Positions 53,241 to 62,482 are shown, counted from the stretch's first letter. The stretch: 64,000 nucleotides of DNA from Lachnospiraceae bacterium (GCA_017552985.1 JAFZNO010000013.1:1-64000); one strand, 5' to 3'. Notes: generated by a model from the letters alone, not told the origin. Numbers and translations: made by a program.

Positions 53241-53353
53241 CTTCATAACTCCAATTCTTCCATTCGTCCGTACGTGCGCCGCCGGCACCTCTCTATGTAC
53301 TCAGCGATTCCTTTTCAAGTTGCTTCGAAAACACTCTTATTTGCGTCACGTGT

Positions 53354-53896
53354 TCATAGATCGCATGTCATAATGAATTCTTCCTCGTTTTGATCCACCG
53401 TCACGAAGCCAACCTTTTCATACATTCGTACCGCATAATTCGCCTTCTGTACGGCAAGGGAAGCTTTCTTGAAACCCTTTGCTTTCAGCAGTTCCAGCAT
53501 GGCCTGCATTAGGCTTGTCCCATAGCCCTTCCCGCGGTATTCCTTGTAGAGTGAAATGGCAAAGGACGGCGTTTCGTCATCCACGTAGCCATAATCCTTC
53601 ATGAGGCGCGTCCAAACGGCGCCAACCACCTTCTCACCCGACGCAGGTACGGGACAATCCTTTTTCACCGCTTCTTTATGCGTAGAGTTGCCCTGATCTG
53701 CTGCGCCTTCCCCTACCGTGGCAAACAGACAATGATCCGCGACGCCGCTGCCAAAATCCTCATAGTAAATCCGAAGTTCAGGCAGTTCAATGATCTCCCG
53801 CGACGGCGGCTCTACGCCCTCCGGAATAAAGATGGCCTCGTATAAAAAATCTTTTAATAGCTCCTCTTCGCCTTTTTTTAATTCTCTGATCTTCAC
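53354..53896 (-). CDS. GNAT family N-acetyltransferase
   Basis: The 180-residue protein has AISLYKEYRGKGYGTSLMQA (acetyl-CoA loop) and ASLAVQKANYAVRMYEKVGF. It starts with GTG (GAGG 5 nt upstream). A variable hydrophilic insertion (about 65-85) lies before the GNAT core. Substrate unknown. Confidence 0.87.
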   Translation of the reverse strand: MKIRELKKGEEELLKDFLYEAIFIPEGVEPPSREIIELPELRIYYEDFGSGVADHCLFATVGEGAADQGNSTHKEAVKKDCPVPASGEKVVGAVWTRLMKDYGYVDDETPSFAISLYKEYRGKGYGTSLMQAMLELLKAKGFKKASLAVQKANYAVRMYEKVGFVTVDQNEEEFIMTCDL

Positions 53897-53938
53897 TTTG
53901 ACCTCGCTACTTTACACGCTGTTCTCGAACGCAAAGTC

Positions 53939-54772
53939 CTACCATTTAACCTCTTCACCGGAATGCACGTAATCCAATTTTTCTTTCAAAATCCCTTTCA
54001 TCACGTCATACGCCGTAGTACCGGTGCAGTGACAGGTCACAAACATCGTCGGATAGTTTTTTAACTCCCTCGCGATGTCTTCGATCTCTTTGATCTCCTC
54101 ATCCTTATAATCCGTCTTCTTCAGCAGATGAAATCCGCTGACTACAAGATCTGGTGCCTTACCATATTTCTCCATAAACGCATCCATGATGCTAAGAATG
54201 CCGTTATGCGCGCAGCCTGACGTCAGAACCGTTTTTCCCTCTTCCCTGATCACAAGAAAATGTTCATGCCGGAAATCATCCTTCTGGTATCCATCCTCTT
54301 TCTGGATCAGGAGCCTCTTATTGGTAAACGGCAGGTCATGGCTTCTTTGCTTGATGGTAAAGAGCTCTAATTCCTCGTCAATAACAACGTCGCCGCGTAA
54401 GAACTGAACCTGCGGAAGCTTTGCGATCTCCCTGTCGATCCCAATATAGCGAAACCGCTCCGGCGCATTCCTTCCGTCATCCGCATAGTACGCATCCGTC
54501 GCAGATTCCTGCATGTAGATACGCGCATGATCGTTTATTTTCGAGAAGGGAAGAATCCCTCCGGAATGATCATAATGCCCATGACTTAAGATGACGGTAT
54601 CCACTCTTGTAAGATCAATGCCAAGCACCTCGGCATTCCGCAGCGTCTCTTCCGATGGCCCAAGGTCTACAAGCAATTTGTGCTTTTTCGTCTCCACGTA
54701 AAAGGACAAGCCATGTGCAAATGCACATCCTTCATGGCCTTCCGTATTCTCAATTAGATTTACGATTCTCAT
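53939..54772 (-). CDS. Metallo-beta-lactamase fold hydrolase
   Basis: The 277-residue protein has LSHGHYDHSGG (HxHxDH, residues 64-69), a late HNGILSIMDAF after SGCAH, and FVTCHCTGTTAY. It resembles the family named for RFAP-synthase-like metallohydrolases of methanogens and Clostridia. The bacterial role is unknown. Confidence 0.88.
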   Translation of the reverse strand: MRIVNLIENTEGHEGCAFAHGLSFYVETKKHKLLVDLGPSEETLRNAEVLGIDLTRVDTVILSHGHYDHSGGILPFSKINDHARIYMQESATDAYYADDGRNAPERFRYIGIDREIAKLPQVQFLRGDVVIDEELELFTIKQRSHDLPFTNKRLLIQKEDGYQKDDFRHEHFLVIREEGKTVLTSGCAHNGILSIMDAFMEKYGKAPDLVVSGFHLLKKTDYKDEEIKEIEDIARELKNYPTMFVTCHCTGTTAYDVMKGILKEKLDYVHSGEEVKW

Positions 54773-54794
54773 GCTTTCAACCCCACGTATTTTC

Positions 54795-55829
54795 CTACTT
54801 CAAATAAGCCTTCACAAATTCGTCCACGCTTGCAAACCGCTCAGGCTCCATCCCAAGCTTCACGTATTCCTGGCGATACTCCTCGATCGCATCATCAAAG
54901 ATCTTCGCATTCTTCGCAAGGTCGCCCGCGTCAAACTCTTCCAAGACGGAAAACCTAGGAATGGCGTTCTCCGATCGGATCTCTTCAAACATGTACTGCA
55001 GGGATGCCAAATTCATGAAAGACGCAAACGCATCTCCGCGCTCCGCCGCCTCAGGCATCTTATTTCTCCAGTTGGAGAACATTTCCTCATAGGTTCCTGC
55101 CAGTCTTTCCTGCGTGGGCGCATCCTTTCTCGTCCTGCGCTCCGTAAAGCGCATCACCGTCTTAAACAAGGTTCCCAGCGCGATCCCAAGCTCAATGAAA
55201 TTCTTCGCCTTTACGATCTTCATGACAATCATCTCAAAACCATCAGGAACGTCGAGTCCCTCCAATTCCTCAAAGGTTCTCTTTACGCCGCGCTTAAAAT
55301 ACGTGCCATTCCACAGCATCACGGCGTCTAAGCTCAACGTGATCATATATGCCGCCCATCCGCGAAGCTGTCCGACAGTCTCCGCCACAAAGGCTCGTCC
55401 GTAAATCTTGCAAAGCTCCTCGCGGATTCCTTCAATCGCCTCAAATCTCTTATCAGATCCAAGAATCTCTCGCACCTGATTTTTCAAGCCCTCCAGTCGC
55501 TCCGTCACGCTCTCCTCACGCACGTAAAGCACCTGGGAATCCATAAGCTTGCTAAGATGGGCATGCCCGCAATTTGCATCGTCTTCCAAATTCTCCCAGC
55601 TGGTGCAATAAACGTCATACCCGATCTCTTCATCATCCAGAATAAATACCTTTGACAGTACGTACCCCTTTGGATCATTGATCAAGATCAGCAGGTCAAG
55701 GTCCGAATGCTCATGCACGTCCCCCGTGCAAACCGACCCGTAAATGCCCACCAGATCAACTGCCCCCGGACATTCCTTCTTTGCCTTTTCCATGATTGCA
55801 TCCACTATTTTCTGACGTACCGCGTTCAT
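54795..55829 (-). CDS. Nucleotidyltransferase-domain protein
   Basis: The 344-residue protein has an N-terminal nucleotidyltransferase motif, IYGSVCTGDVHEHSDLDLLI (GSx10DxD type). This is the fold of kanamycin nucleotidyltransferase-like enzymes and DUF4037-like proteins. The C-terminal 230 residues are helical. Whether it modifies an antibiotic or another target is unknown. Confidence 0.78.
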   Translation of the reverse strand: MNAVRQKIVDAIMEKAKKECPGAVDLVGIYGSVCTGDVHEHSDLDLLILINDPKGYVLSKVFILDDEEIGYDVYCTSWENLEDDANCGHAHLSKLMDSQVLYVREESVTERLEGLKNQVREILGSDKRFEAIEGIREELCKIYGRAFVAETVGQLRGWAAYMITLSLDAVMLWNGTYFKRGVKRTFEELEGLDVPDGFEMIVMKIVKAKNFIELGIALGTLFKTVMRFTERRTRKDAPTQERLAGTYEEMFSNWRNKMPEAAERGDAFASFMNLASLQYMFEEIRSENAIPRFSVLEEFDAGDLAKNAKIFDDAIEEYRQEYVKLGMEPERFASVDEFVKAYLK

Positions 55830-55874
55830 GTTTCCACCCCATATCCTTTTCTTAAAAATCTAACTTCTTCCGGT

Positions 55875-56254
55875 CTAATTTAACGAATCCCCGAATTCCT
55901 CCAACAATTCCCGGGAATACTTCTTCTCCCTGTCAGAGTCCCTGACGATCTTCCACAGAGCTGCGGCTGCCTTCAGCCTGTTTTCATAGCCCTTCGTGGC
56001 ATCATCCGCACAGTCCCTCCGCCAAGTGTTTCGTTTTTGCCTGACTTTCCGCTTGTCTTCGCGGTATTCTTCTCCGGCAATATCTTCTCCCCGGAAAAGT
56101 ACGCCTCGATGACCTTGTACAACTCGATCTTCCCGCTGGGCGCCTTTAAGCCATGGACCTTGCAGATCTTGATCAATTCCTCGCGATACCAGTAATACCT
56201 GCTAAACTCGGCAAAGCTTTTCACGTCATCAAATTCCGGTCTTTCCATTCCCAT
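55875..56254 (-). pseudogene. SAP-domain protein with internal deletion and frameshift
   Basis: The open frame starts MGMERPEFDDVKSFAEFSRY, a SAP-domain motif (about 10-55), and then runs into unrelated residues at KNETLGGGT. In another frame the minus strand continues WRRDCADDATKGYENRL and ends KYSRELLEEFGDSLN followed by TAG at 55875. Related proteins carry a longer middle part between these two. The middle seems lost and the frame broken, leaving a non-functional gene or at best a short SAP peptide. Confidence 0.7.
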
Positions 56255-56275
56255 CCCTCGTTTTTCCCGTTCTTC

Positions 56276-56806
56276 TTAGAGTTTCAACACGGCCGTGATT
56301 TCATCTCCCTCTTCATAATACCCTGGTCCGAGAATCTCCTTAAAGCCAAAGGAAGCATAAAGCTTCTTTGCGACTTCATTTTCCGGCTCATACGACAGTG
56401 CACTGTACTCCGCTTTGCCACACGGAAACGTCCTGATGAAATCAAGGGCAAGCTTCATTGCCTCTTTTCCGTACCCACGTCCCTGATACTTTTTGTCGAT
56501 CATAAAACGCCAGACGTAATAATATTTCTTTCCCTCAAAAAACTTGTAGTCTTCGCTGTTTAACCATGCTTCTCTTTCATAGCCCGTCCAGTCATCGCCA
56601 TAGTCCATCATAATAAAACCTACCAGGGTTTTCCCATAATATATCCCAAACGGGAATACGGGTTTTCCTTCCGCCAAGGATAAATATGCATCGATCAGGC
56701 TCCAATCATTGCTTGCAACAAAACTCTTTTGTTCCTTAGCAACGCGAAGTCTCACAATGCCTCCGACGTTATCCTCCGTCACTTTTTCCAAATGAATCTG
56801 CTTCAT
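56276..56806 (-). CDS. GNAT family N-acetyltransferase
   Basis: The 176-residue protein has WRFMIDKKYQGRGYGKEAMK (acetyl-CoA loop) and NEVAKKLYASFGFKEI. The middle GYEREAWLNSED stretch resembles spermine/spermidine acetyltransferase (BltD-like) members, so a polyamine substrate is possible but unproven. The start at 56806 has GAGG 6 nt upstream. Confidence 0.88.
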   Translation of the reverse strand: MKQIHLEKVTEDNVGGIVRLRVAKEQKSFVASNDWSLIDAYLSLAEGKPVFPFGIYYGKTLVGFIMMDYGDDWTGYEREAWLNSEDYKFFEGKKYYYVWRFMIDKKYQGRGYGKEAMKLALDFIRTFPCGKAEYSALSYEPENEVAKKLYASFGFKEILGPGYYEEGDEITAVLKL

Positions 56807-56897
56807 TTCTTTCCTCACCTCTACGTCCATGGCCTTATGGTCATCTTCCCAGCATGTGTCAACCATGTCTTAAGCCTTTGAAGCATGACGTGGTTCC

Positions 56898-57482
56898 CTA
56901 CCATCTGCCGATCCGCTGATCTAGGAAAAATCCGAGATTAAACCGGATCTCATGTCTTTCTATGTCGCGGTTGGTGTAACAGCAAGTGTCAAATCCAATC
57001 AGTCGAAATCCCTGCGAGCGATAAAACGCGATCGCATTAACGTTACAGGATTGAGTCTCGAGAATGATGGCCCTGCGGCCCTGTTCCTTTGCGATCTCCT
57101 TCGCCTTGTTCATGAGCGCGGTACCAATCCCCTGCCTGTGAAGGGAATCATCCACCCAGAGCTCCGTCACCATCAGGCGGTTGCTCCACTCCTCAGGACA
57201 AACCTCGATGCACGCCAGTAAAATCTTCTTTCCTTCTTCCTCGCGATAAATGCCATAGGCCTCCGCCTTCTCCCAATGATCCTGATACAAGCCGTCTGGA
57301 AAATCATATTCCTCCGGCGTATGCGTCACCGGTGTCTCAAATTTCTTCTTCACCATCTTTGTTTCAAAAGCGTCCGCGCTCTCCGAAATCTCCAGATCGA
57401 AGTATTCCTCCGTCGTATATTTCATCATGATGGGCACGCCCTTCCACTGCTCCTTCGGCAGCGGCACGATTTTATGTTCCAT
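56898..57482 (-). CDS. GNAT family N-acetyltransferase
   Basis: The 194-residue protein has VTELWVDDSLHRQGIGTALM (acetyl-CoA loop) and CNVNAIAFYRSQGFRLIGFD. Streptothricin-acetyltransferase-like members have a similar layout, although no resistance can be inferred. GGAGAAAGAG precedes the ATG. Confidence 0.88.
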   Translation of the reverse strand: MEHKIVPLPKEQWKGVPIMMKYTTEEYFDLEISESADAFETKMVKKKFETPVTHTPEEYDFPDGLYQDHWEKAEAYGIYREEEGKKILLACIEVCPEEWSNRLMVTELWVDDSLHRQGIGTALMNKAKEIAKEQGRRAIILETQSCNVNAIAFYRSQGFRLIGFDTCCYTNRDIERHEIRFNLGFFLDQRIGRW

Positions 57483-57497
57483 AACTCTTTCTCCTAA

Positions 57498-57563
57498 TTA
57501 TCTTGGTGGCCCGCAGGGACGGGGTTAATGGGTCAAAAAATGGCCTGCTAACCCCGTCCCCAT
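57498..57563. repeat. GGGGACG-type palindromic element, copy B
   Basis: This 66-bp copy matches copy A (49028..49093) at all but two positions. The arms are 57516..57526 and 57550..57560. It overlaps the last 13 codons, including the stop, of the peptidase E gene. Confidence 0.9.
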
Positions 57564-58211
57564 ATCTTCCGTAAGCAATCTGAGTTCCCTATTCTCCACG
57601 CGGTAGATTCTTCCGACAATGTCAATCTTCCCATCCTTGATAAAGAATGCGCTCATGTCCTCCATGGCGTAAACCACGCGGTCCTCAGACATTTGGAGCG
57701 TCTTTTCGTAGCGCCAGGTATCCTCCGGGTCATGGTGGCAGGTCACGGTCATATTCGTAAATCCCAGTCCCGGAAATGGTTCCATGGACTCAAAGAAATC
57801 CACGGTATTCTTTGCCATGTTCATCGAGCCTGCGCTAACGCCGAAAACTGCCGCATGGCAATGAAGCAGCGCCTCGTAACAGCCTTTCTCCTTGATCAGA
57901 TCAAGCTGCTCCTCACAGACTCCGCCTCCCATAAGAAAGATGCAGTCGGCATGCTCCACAAGTTCTTTTGCCAAAGAAGGTTCGGTTCTCTGATCGATCA
58001 CCGTATGCTTATCAAATGCCAAATCCTGCTCTGCAAACATTTCATGCATTCCGTCACAGTCATCGTCATTTTGTGCATAATCGAGAGGACGCGCGGTGAT
58101 AAAAACAATGCTCTTCCTCACCGTCAGTTCCTCCCGTAATCGCTTTGTAATTTCTTCCGAAAAATGACGTTCCGGGAATCCACTAAATACGGCCAAAAAT
58201 TCTTTTTTCAT
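57525..58211 (-). CDS. Peptidase E-like serine peptidase (family S51)
   Basis: The 228-residue protein has the nucleophile block VFGVSAGSMNMA (Ser126) and VTCHHDPEDTWRYEK with a likely catalytic His. Family S51 cleaves Asp-X dipeptides and includes cyanophycinase. The final residues MGTGLAGHFLTH and the TAA come from a palindromic repeat, so the natural C-terminus has been replaced. GGGGGATAT precedes the ATG. Exact substrate not known. Confidence 0.83.
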   Translation of the reverse strand: MKKEFLAVFSGFPERHFSEEITKRLREELTVRKSIVFITARPLDYAQNDDDCDGMHEMFAEQDLAFDKHTVIDQRTEPSLAKELVEHADCIFLMGGGVCEEQLDLIKEKGCYEALLHCHAAVFGVSAGSMNMAKNTVDFFESMEPFPGLGFTNMTVTCHHDPEDTWRYEKTLQMSEDRVVYAMEDMSAFFIKDGKIDIVGRIYRVENRELRLLTEDMGTGLAGHFLTH

Positions 58212-58231
58212 ATATCCCCCATTGTGTCTTC

Positions 58232-59527
58232 CTACACGCCCGCTACGGGTACGTCCTCAAAGCACATGGCGTATGGACCCACAAAGTCAGCTGATTTCTG
58301 GATCTCTTTCGAGAAATGCATGTTGGTCTGTGAATCTAAAATGCTGCCGTTGATGGAACCGCCGGTTACGGGCGTAACCTTTTCTCCGTCATACAGGAAA
58401 GCAAGTCTGATCTCACCGCCGAAGTGACCAGTGAAATCATCCATCTGGAAATCCGAGAAATTCACCACCCAAAGATATGGCTGCTTCTTCATGTCCTCAA
58501 CCGACATCGTTCCAGGAGCCACGTTGACGCAGCCGAAAAATCCCGTCGGCTCAATTCCTAAATATCTTGAGAAACGCAGGCCCCCGTAATAGGTTTTCAG
58601 CACGCCATTATCTAACAATTCCAGTTCCCTCTGCCAGATTCCTTCATAGCTCAAAGGCTCGGTGGGCACCAGCGTCATGCTGACCTTGTCGCCCTTTACT
58701 TCTGCAACTTCGCCATCCGCATTGAGAGCCTGCACGTTCTGACCAACTTCAAACGTTGAATACCCTGCATAGATATAACCAGCCTGCGCTCTTCCGCTGT
58801 AATAGCTAAAGACGTCATTTACGTAGGAATCACTGATGATCACTCTGTATTTTCCAGCCTTGGGAGCTTCCGTCGCCTTTGCCCTGTCAATCGTATATTC
58901 AAGAGTTTGGCGAACCTTTGCTTTTAATGACTCGCAGTCAAGATCATTATATCTAAAGTCTTTATACGTTTCTACGTCCTGAGGCTCCTTGCACTGTGCT
59001 ACAAACTCACCGCTTACGCTTCTCTTTGTATAACCGGACTCAATACCCGTTGACGACAGGATCTCGACGTTTGATTCATAAGCGAATACTTCCGCAGAAT
59101 TGATAAACACGTCTTCCCTGTTATCTTCCGCAAACAATGCTTCAGCAGTCTTCTCACAGCACTCTTCAAGCGTATAATTGAATAAATCGGATTCCATGGT
59201 GATGAACTTGTTTTCGGTGCATTCCATAAGATCATACGTAGGATTGCACACAAAGGATGCTGCAAGATACGCGCGGCTTAAGCTGGCATCGATCTCTGCA
59301 TCCGTCATGCCGTTATAAACGTATACGGAGGAATTTCCTTTCATCTTTTGGCCGTCTTTCTCAAAGGATCTGTATACGTTTACGTTATAAGTTTTCGTGT
59401 TTTCCGCTCTCTTGCAATCCAGGCTCTTTTTCACAAAAAACATTTGCGCACTTTTATAGGACGTTATGCTAATGATATATTCTTCAATGTTAAGCCTCTT
59501 CAATGAGGCAATGATTTTATCTTTCAT
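58232..59527 (-). CDS. TldE/PmbA family protein
   Basis: The 431-residue protein is the metal-free partner of TldD. It has FAYESNVEILSSTG and the family's C-terminal SINGSILDSQ segment. In E. coli TldD/TldE form a heterodimeric protease that processes small modified peptides. The start at 59527 has GGAGAGG upstream. It follows tldD by 17 bp. Confidence 0.87.
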   Translation of the reverse strand: MKDKIIASLKRLNIEEYIISITSYKSAQMFFVKKSLDCKRAENTKTYNVNVYRSFEKDGQKMKGNSSVYVYNGMTDAEIDASLSRAYLAASFVCNPTYDLMECTENKFITMESDLFNYTLEECCEKTAEALFAEDNREDVFINSAEVFAYESNVEILSSTGIESGYTKRSVSGEFVAQCKEPQDVETYKDFRYNDLDCESLKAKVRQTLEYTIDRAKATEAPKAGKYRVIISDSYVNDVFSYYSGRAQAGYIYAGYSTFEVGQNVQALNADGEVAEVKGDKVSMTLVPTEPLSYEGIWQRELELLDNGVLKTYYGGLRFSRYLGIEPTGFFGCVNVAPGTMSVEDMKKQPYLWVVNFSDFQMDDFTGHFGGEIRLAFLYDGEKVTPVTGGSINGSILDSQTNMHFSKEIQKSADFVGPYAMCFEDVPVAGV

Positions 59528-59544
59528 ATTGCACCTCTCCATTA

Positions 59545-60975
59545 TTAACCTAATCTGATCCTTGCCTTGATATAAGGGCCGCCGTCCGATACCTTGACCC
59601 ACTCCTTATAGCCCTTGCCACAGTAACCAGTACCACCAGCCTCGATGCTGTCGGATATCATGGAAATGGACTTTAACAGATCAGGTACGTAACCGGTCAA
59701 AACGATTGGCGAGAAGATCTTCCCTGTCAGCTTACCATCCTTGATTTCCCTGGCGATGTCAACCATGAGCTGAATGCCCCAGTTTTTCGGATCCTCCATG
59801 CCCGAAGAAGCCTGGCATAGTAAGAATCCATAATCGATGGATGCGATCATGTCCTCAACCTTACTTGTACCAGCTTCAAAAATGGTATTGGTCATTCTGG
59901 TATAAGCTTTTCTAGTGGTATCCTGGCGTCTGCCGTTACCAGTGCCTGCCACGCCCAAATGCATTGCCGACTGCGCATCGCAAATTCCAGTCTTCAGGAT
60001 TCCTTTCTCTATAATGATGGTGTCATGTGCAGCCACGCCTTCATCGTCGAAAAAGTAAGTGGCTACCTGGGGGATGGTGCTTGCGCCGTCATGCATTGTG
60101 ATCAGTTCAGATGCCACCTGCTTTCCAATAAACTCCTTTGCCTGCGCCCTGTCCTTCACAAACATGTCCATTTCCACGCCGTGTCCGAATGCTTCATGCA
60201 CGATCATACCAGTCACGTCAGGCTCACAGATACAATCATATTCTCCGGGAATCATGGGTTCTGCCGAAAGAAGCTCTATCGCCGTCTTACATGCATCCGC
60301 CAGATTACTCTCCAAGGTATCCAGCACCTCAATGCCACCCAGCATGGATACGGGCTTATACCCATTCTGAATCTCTTCTCCATCCTTTGCCATGGCCACA
60401 ATGTAGCCACAGGACCACATCACGTTCTGGGTAAGATCCTTATTCCTTGACAAGAATATCTTTGAATATTTCTGATAAGAGAAGGCCACGCTGCAGTCGA
60501 TGATCTTCTCATCATAAGCACGTCCCTTTTCCGAGATCCGCGTCAAAAGGTCAATGATGTTATTATCTCCCTTTTCTTCGGGATCAACTTCATACTCCGT
60601 ACTCTCATTGATATACAGCTTCTCGTCCTCAACGCCGTCAAAGCCGAAAGCCGTAACCCCTTCAGGCAAAGTCTTTCCAAGTGTATCCAATCTTTTGGTG
60701 ATCTCATCAAATACTGCGTCCACGGTATCCTCTTCTATGGCACTGAAGCTGTACTCTGCAGCCTTTCCGTTATCATATACCTTCACGCAAAATCCGCGTT
60801 CCGACAACGTTCCATCCTCCGAGATATTGGTCCCCGTCTTAGACACGCGATAGTTGGTGCTCTTTGAGTCATTTGCAAGAATGGATGCGTATTCATACTT
60901 CGCAAGAAGCTTCTCGAGCAGCTTTTTCAATATGGGTTTCTTTAGTTTTAAATATTCGCTTTCTTTTACTTTCAT
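59545..60975 (-). CDS. tldD: TldD family metalloprotease
   Basis: The 476-residue protein has the zinc motif HEAFGH (260-265), followed by GVEMD, and the family's N-terminal pattern ATNYRVSK-like segment and late SSGMEDPKNWGIQ. It needs the adjacent TldE for activity. No modified-peptide precursor was recognised nearby, so its target is unknown. The start at 60975 gives the family length. Confidence 0.9.
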   Translation of the reverse strand: MKVKESEYLKLKKPILKKLLEKLLAKYEYASILANDSKSTNYRVSKTGTNISEDGTLSERGFCVKVYDNGKAAEYSFSAIEEDTVDAVFDEITKRLDTLGKTLPEGVTAFGFDGVEDEKLYINESTEYEVDPEEKGDNNIIDLLTRISEKGRAYDEKIIDCSVAFSYQKYSKIFLSRNKDLTQNVMWSCGYIVAMAKDGEEIQNGYKPVSMLGGIEVLDTLESNLADACKTAIELLSAEPMIPGEYDCICEPDVTGMIVHEAFGHGVEMDMFVKDRAQAKEFIGKQVASELITMHDGASTIPQVATYFFDDEGVAAHDTIIIEKGILKTGICDAQSAMHLGVAGTGNGRRQDTTRKAYTRMTNTIFEAGTSKVEDMIASIDYGFLLCQASSGMEDPKNWGIQLMVDIAREIKDGKLTGKIFSPIVLTGYVPDLLKSISMISDSIEAGGTGYCGKGYKEWVKVSDGGPYIKARIRLG

Positions 60976-60997
60976 ATTCTCGTTCTCTCCTGTTGTT

Positions 60998-61576
60998 TTA
61001 TGCTTTGATTCGATAAATAACACATAAAGCGAGCAATAGGAAAATGCTCCCCAATCCAACCTTCAAGGCAATGTCCTTCACCTTACCGTCTGCGTCCCGT
61101 ACTTCGTTCAGGATGATTTTTTCCAACTCCAGCTCCCCATCATAGCTTTGCGTTTGCCTCGCTGCCAAATCATCCTTCATCGTAATCAGTTTGCCGCTGA
61201 CGTCACCTGCCTTGTTCTCTAAGTCATTATCATCGGCAAGCGTTCTGGCCGCCATCACTACTGGCTCGCCATTCTTATCCAAAAATTGAACCGTGTAACA
61301 TACATAGGTAAGATCCTCGTAATGCTTAACGGAATTTACCTTGACGGTGTTTTCGTAAAATCTTCCAAGCACCTGGTACTCCCCTGCGGAAAGCACGTAA
61401 TATGCCGTTCCTGCCTCAGAATTCTCATCACAAAGTTGCCGAATTTCGCTCTTGGAAAGACTCCTGATCTTTATAGGCTTATTCGCAGGAATCAGAATCC
61501 AAATTAGAAAACCGCATATCGCGGCGAATCCCAGTGCAAACATCCATCCCTGGAGAATCGTTCTTGTTTTATCCAT
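60998..61576 (-). CDS. Two-helix membrane protein of unknown function
   Basis: The 192-residue protein has an N-terminal helix (about 10-29), a hydrophilic extracytoplasmic part (about 35-165) and a C-terminal helix (about 172-189). No family is recognised. AGGAGCTCTGGG precedes the ATG. It ends 22 bp before tldD, so it may belong to the tldD/tldE transcript. Confidence 0.6.
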   Translation of the reverse strand: MDKTRTILQGWMFALGFAAICGFLIWILIPANKPIKIRSLSKSEIRQLCDENSEAGTAYYVLSAGEYQVLGRFYENTVKVNSVKHYEDLTYVCYTVQFLDKNGEPVVMAARTLADDNDLENKAGDVSGKLITMKDDLAARQTQSYDGELELEKIILNEVRDADGKVKDIALKVGLGSIFLLLALCVIYRIKA

Positions 61577-61604
61577 CCCAGAGCTCCTTTTGTCCGTTAA
61601 TCCC

Positions 61605-61695
61605 GGGGCACCAGGGAGGGTTCTCTTTGCCCCATTTTTCTATTTTTTGCAAGCAACCTCCTGTGTGGGTCAAAGAGAACCGTCCCCAGTGACCC
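61605..61695. repeat. GGGGACG-type palindromic element, copy D
   Basis: The imperfect inverted repeat has 29-nt arms, 61605..61633 and 61667..61695, with 24 of 29 positions matching. The right arm contains CCGTCCCC and supplies the last codons and TGA of the methyltransferase gene. It is a different sequence type from copies A and B but shares the core. Confidence 0.85.
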
Positions 61696-62482
61696 TGCCC
61701 TGTATGATCATCGAGAGGGGGAATCCGCTGCGATCCACCTCGCCAAAGCCTCCGCTGAGGTCGTAATCAAATTCCTGCAGTCCCGTAATGACGATCCCGT
61801 TACGGCACATTCCCGTCATGATCTCGGACATGGAATGGGTATAGTCGGTAAACGTCTTGGACTTATAGCACTTTTGAGTCATGTAGTACATGCCTCCGTT
61901 GCTTTCCCATTTATGCTCGAAATAGGAATAATGGCATTCCTTTTTATGCTCCGCTTCATAGGGTTCATCCCCTTCCGTTGCCAGCATGTTCGTGCAGGGA
62001 TGCTGCTCATTGATCACGATGGCAGCGCCAGGCTTCATGCACTTTGCCACGATGGCAAAGAAGCGATCCAGATCTTCAAACCAACAAAGAGCTCCAATGG
62101 TGATGATCACCAAGTCAAACTCTTCCTTATGGCTGTCATCAACGTCATAGACGTTGGCAGCCACAAATTCACAGGGCAGGTTCAGTTCCTTTGCTTTTTC
62201 ATTGGCAAAAGCCACCTGATTCTCAGCAATGTCAAAGCCGACACCCTTCTTTGCTTTTCCGCTCTTTACAAGGGACAGCAGCTCACGCCCGTTATTGCAG
62301 CAAAACTGACCGATCACCTTTCCTTCCAAGTCCATTGATCTAAGGATGTTCTGCGTCTCCTGATTGAAGAACGCGTAATCTTCCTTCCCTATTTTTTCTA
62401 CAATGTCCGCGCCCCAGGAAGCATCTCTGTTATCAAAGGCTTCCTCCCACGCGGCTTTATTTCCTTCAATGTATTTTTCCAT
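61670..62482 (-). CDS. Class I SAM-dependent methyltransferase
   Basis: The 270-residue protein has VIGQFCCNNGREL (SAM loop), GFDIAENQVAFA, VAANVYDVDD and DLVIITIGALCWFEDL. It is a small-molecule-type methyltransferase; the acceptor is unknown. The last residues RVTGDGSL and stop are encoded by a palindromic repeat; related proteins end soon after the LSMII strand. GAGAAGGGG is upstream. Confidence 0.85.
   Translation of the reverse strand: MEKYIEGNKAAWEEAFDNRDASWGADIVEKIGKEDYAFFNQETQNILRSMDLEGKVIGQFCCNNGRELLSLVKSGKAKKGVGFDIAENQVAFANEKAKELNLPCEFVAANVYDVDDSHKEEFDLVIITIGALCWFEDLDRFFAIVAKCMKPGAAIVINEQHPCTNMLATEGDEPYEAEHKKECHYSYFEHKWESNGGMYYMTQKCYKSKTFTDYTHSMSEIMTGMCRNGIVITGLQEFDYDLSGGFGEVDRSGFPLSMIIQGRVTGDGSL

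Noticed and set aside
49028-57563. Integron attC sites as an explanation for the palindromes in the gene run
   Set aside because: No RYYYAAC/GTTRRRY core pair was found, the two copies are nearly identical, which is unlike attC, and there is no integrase.
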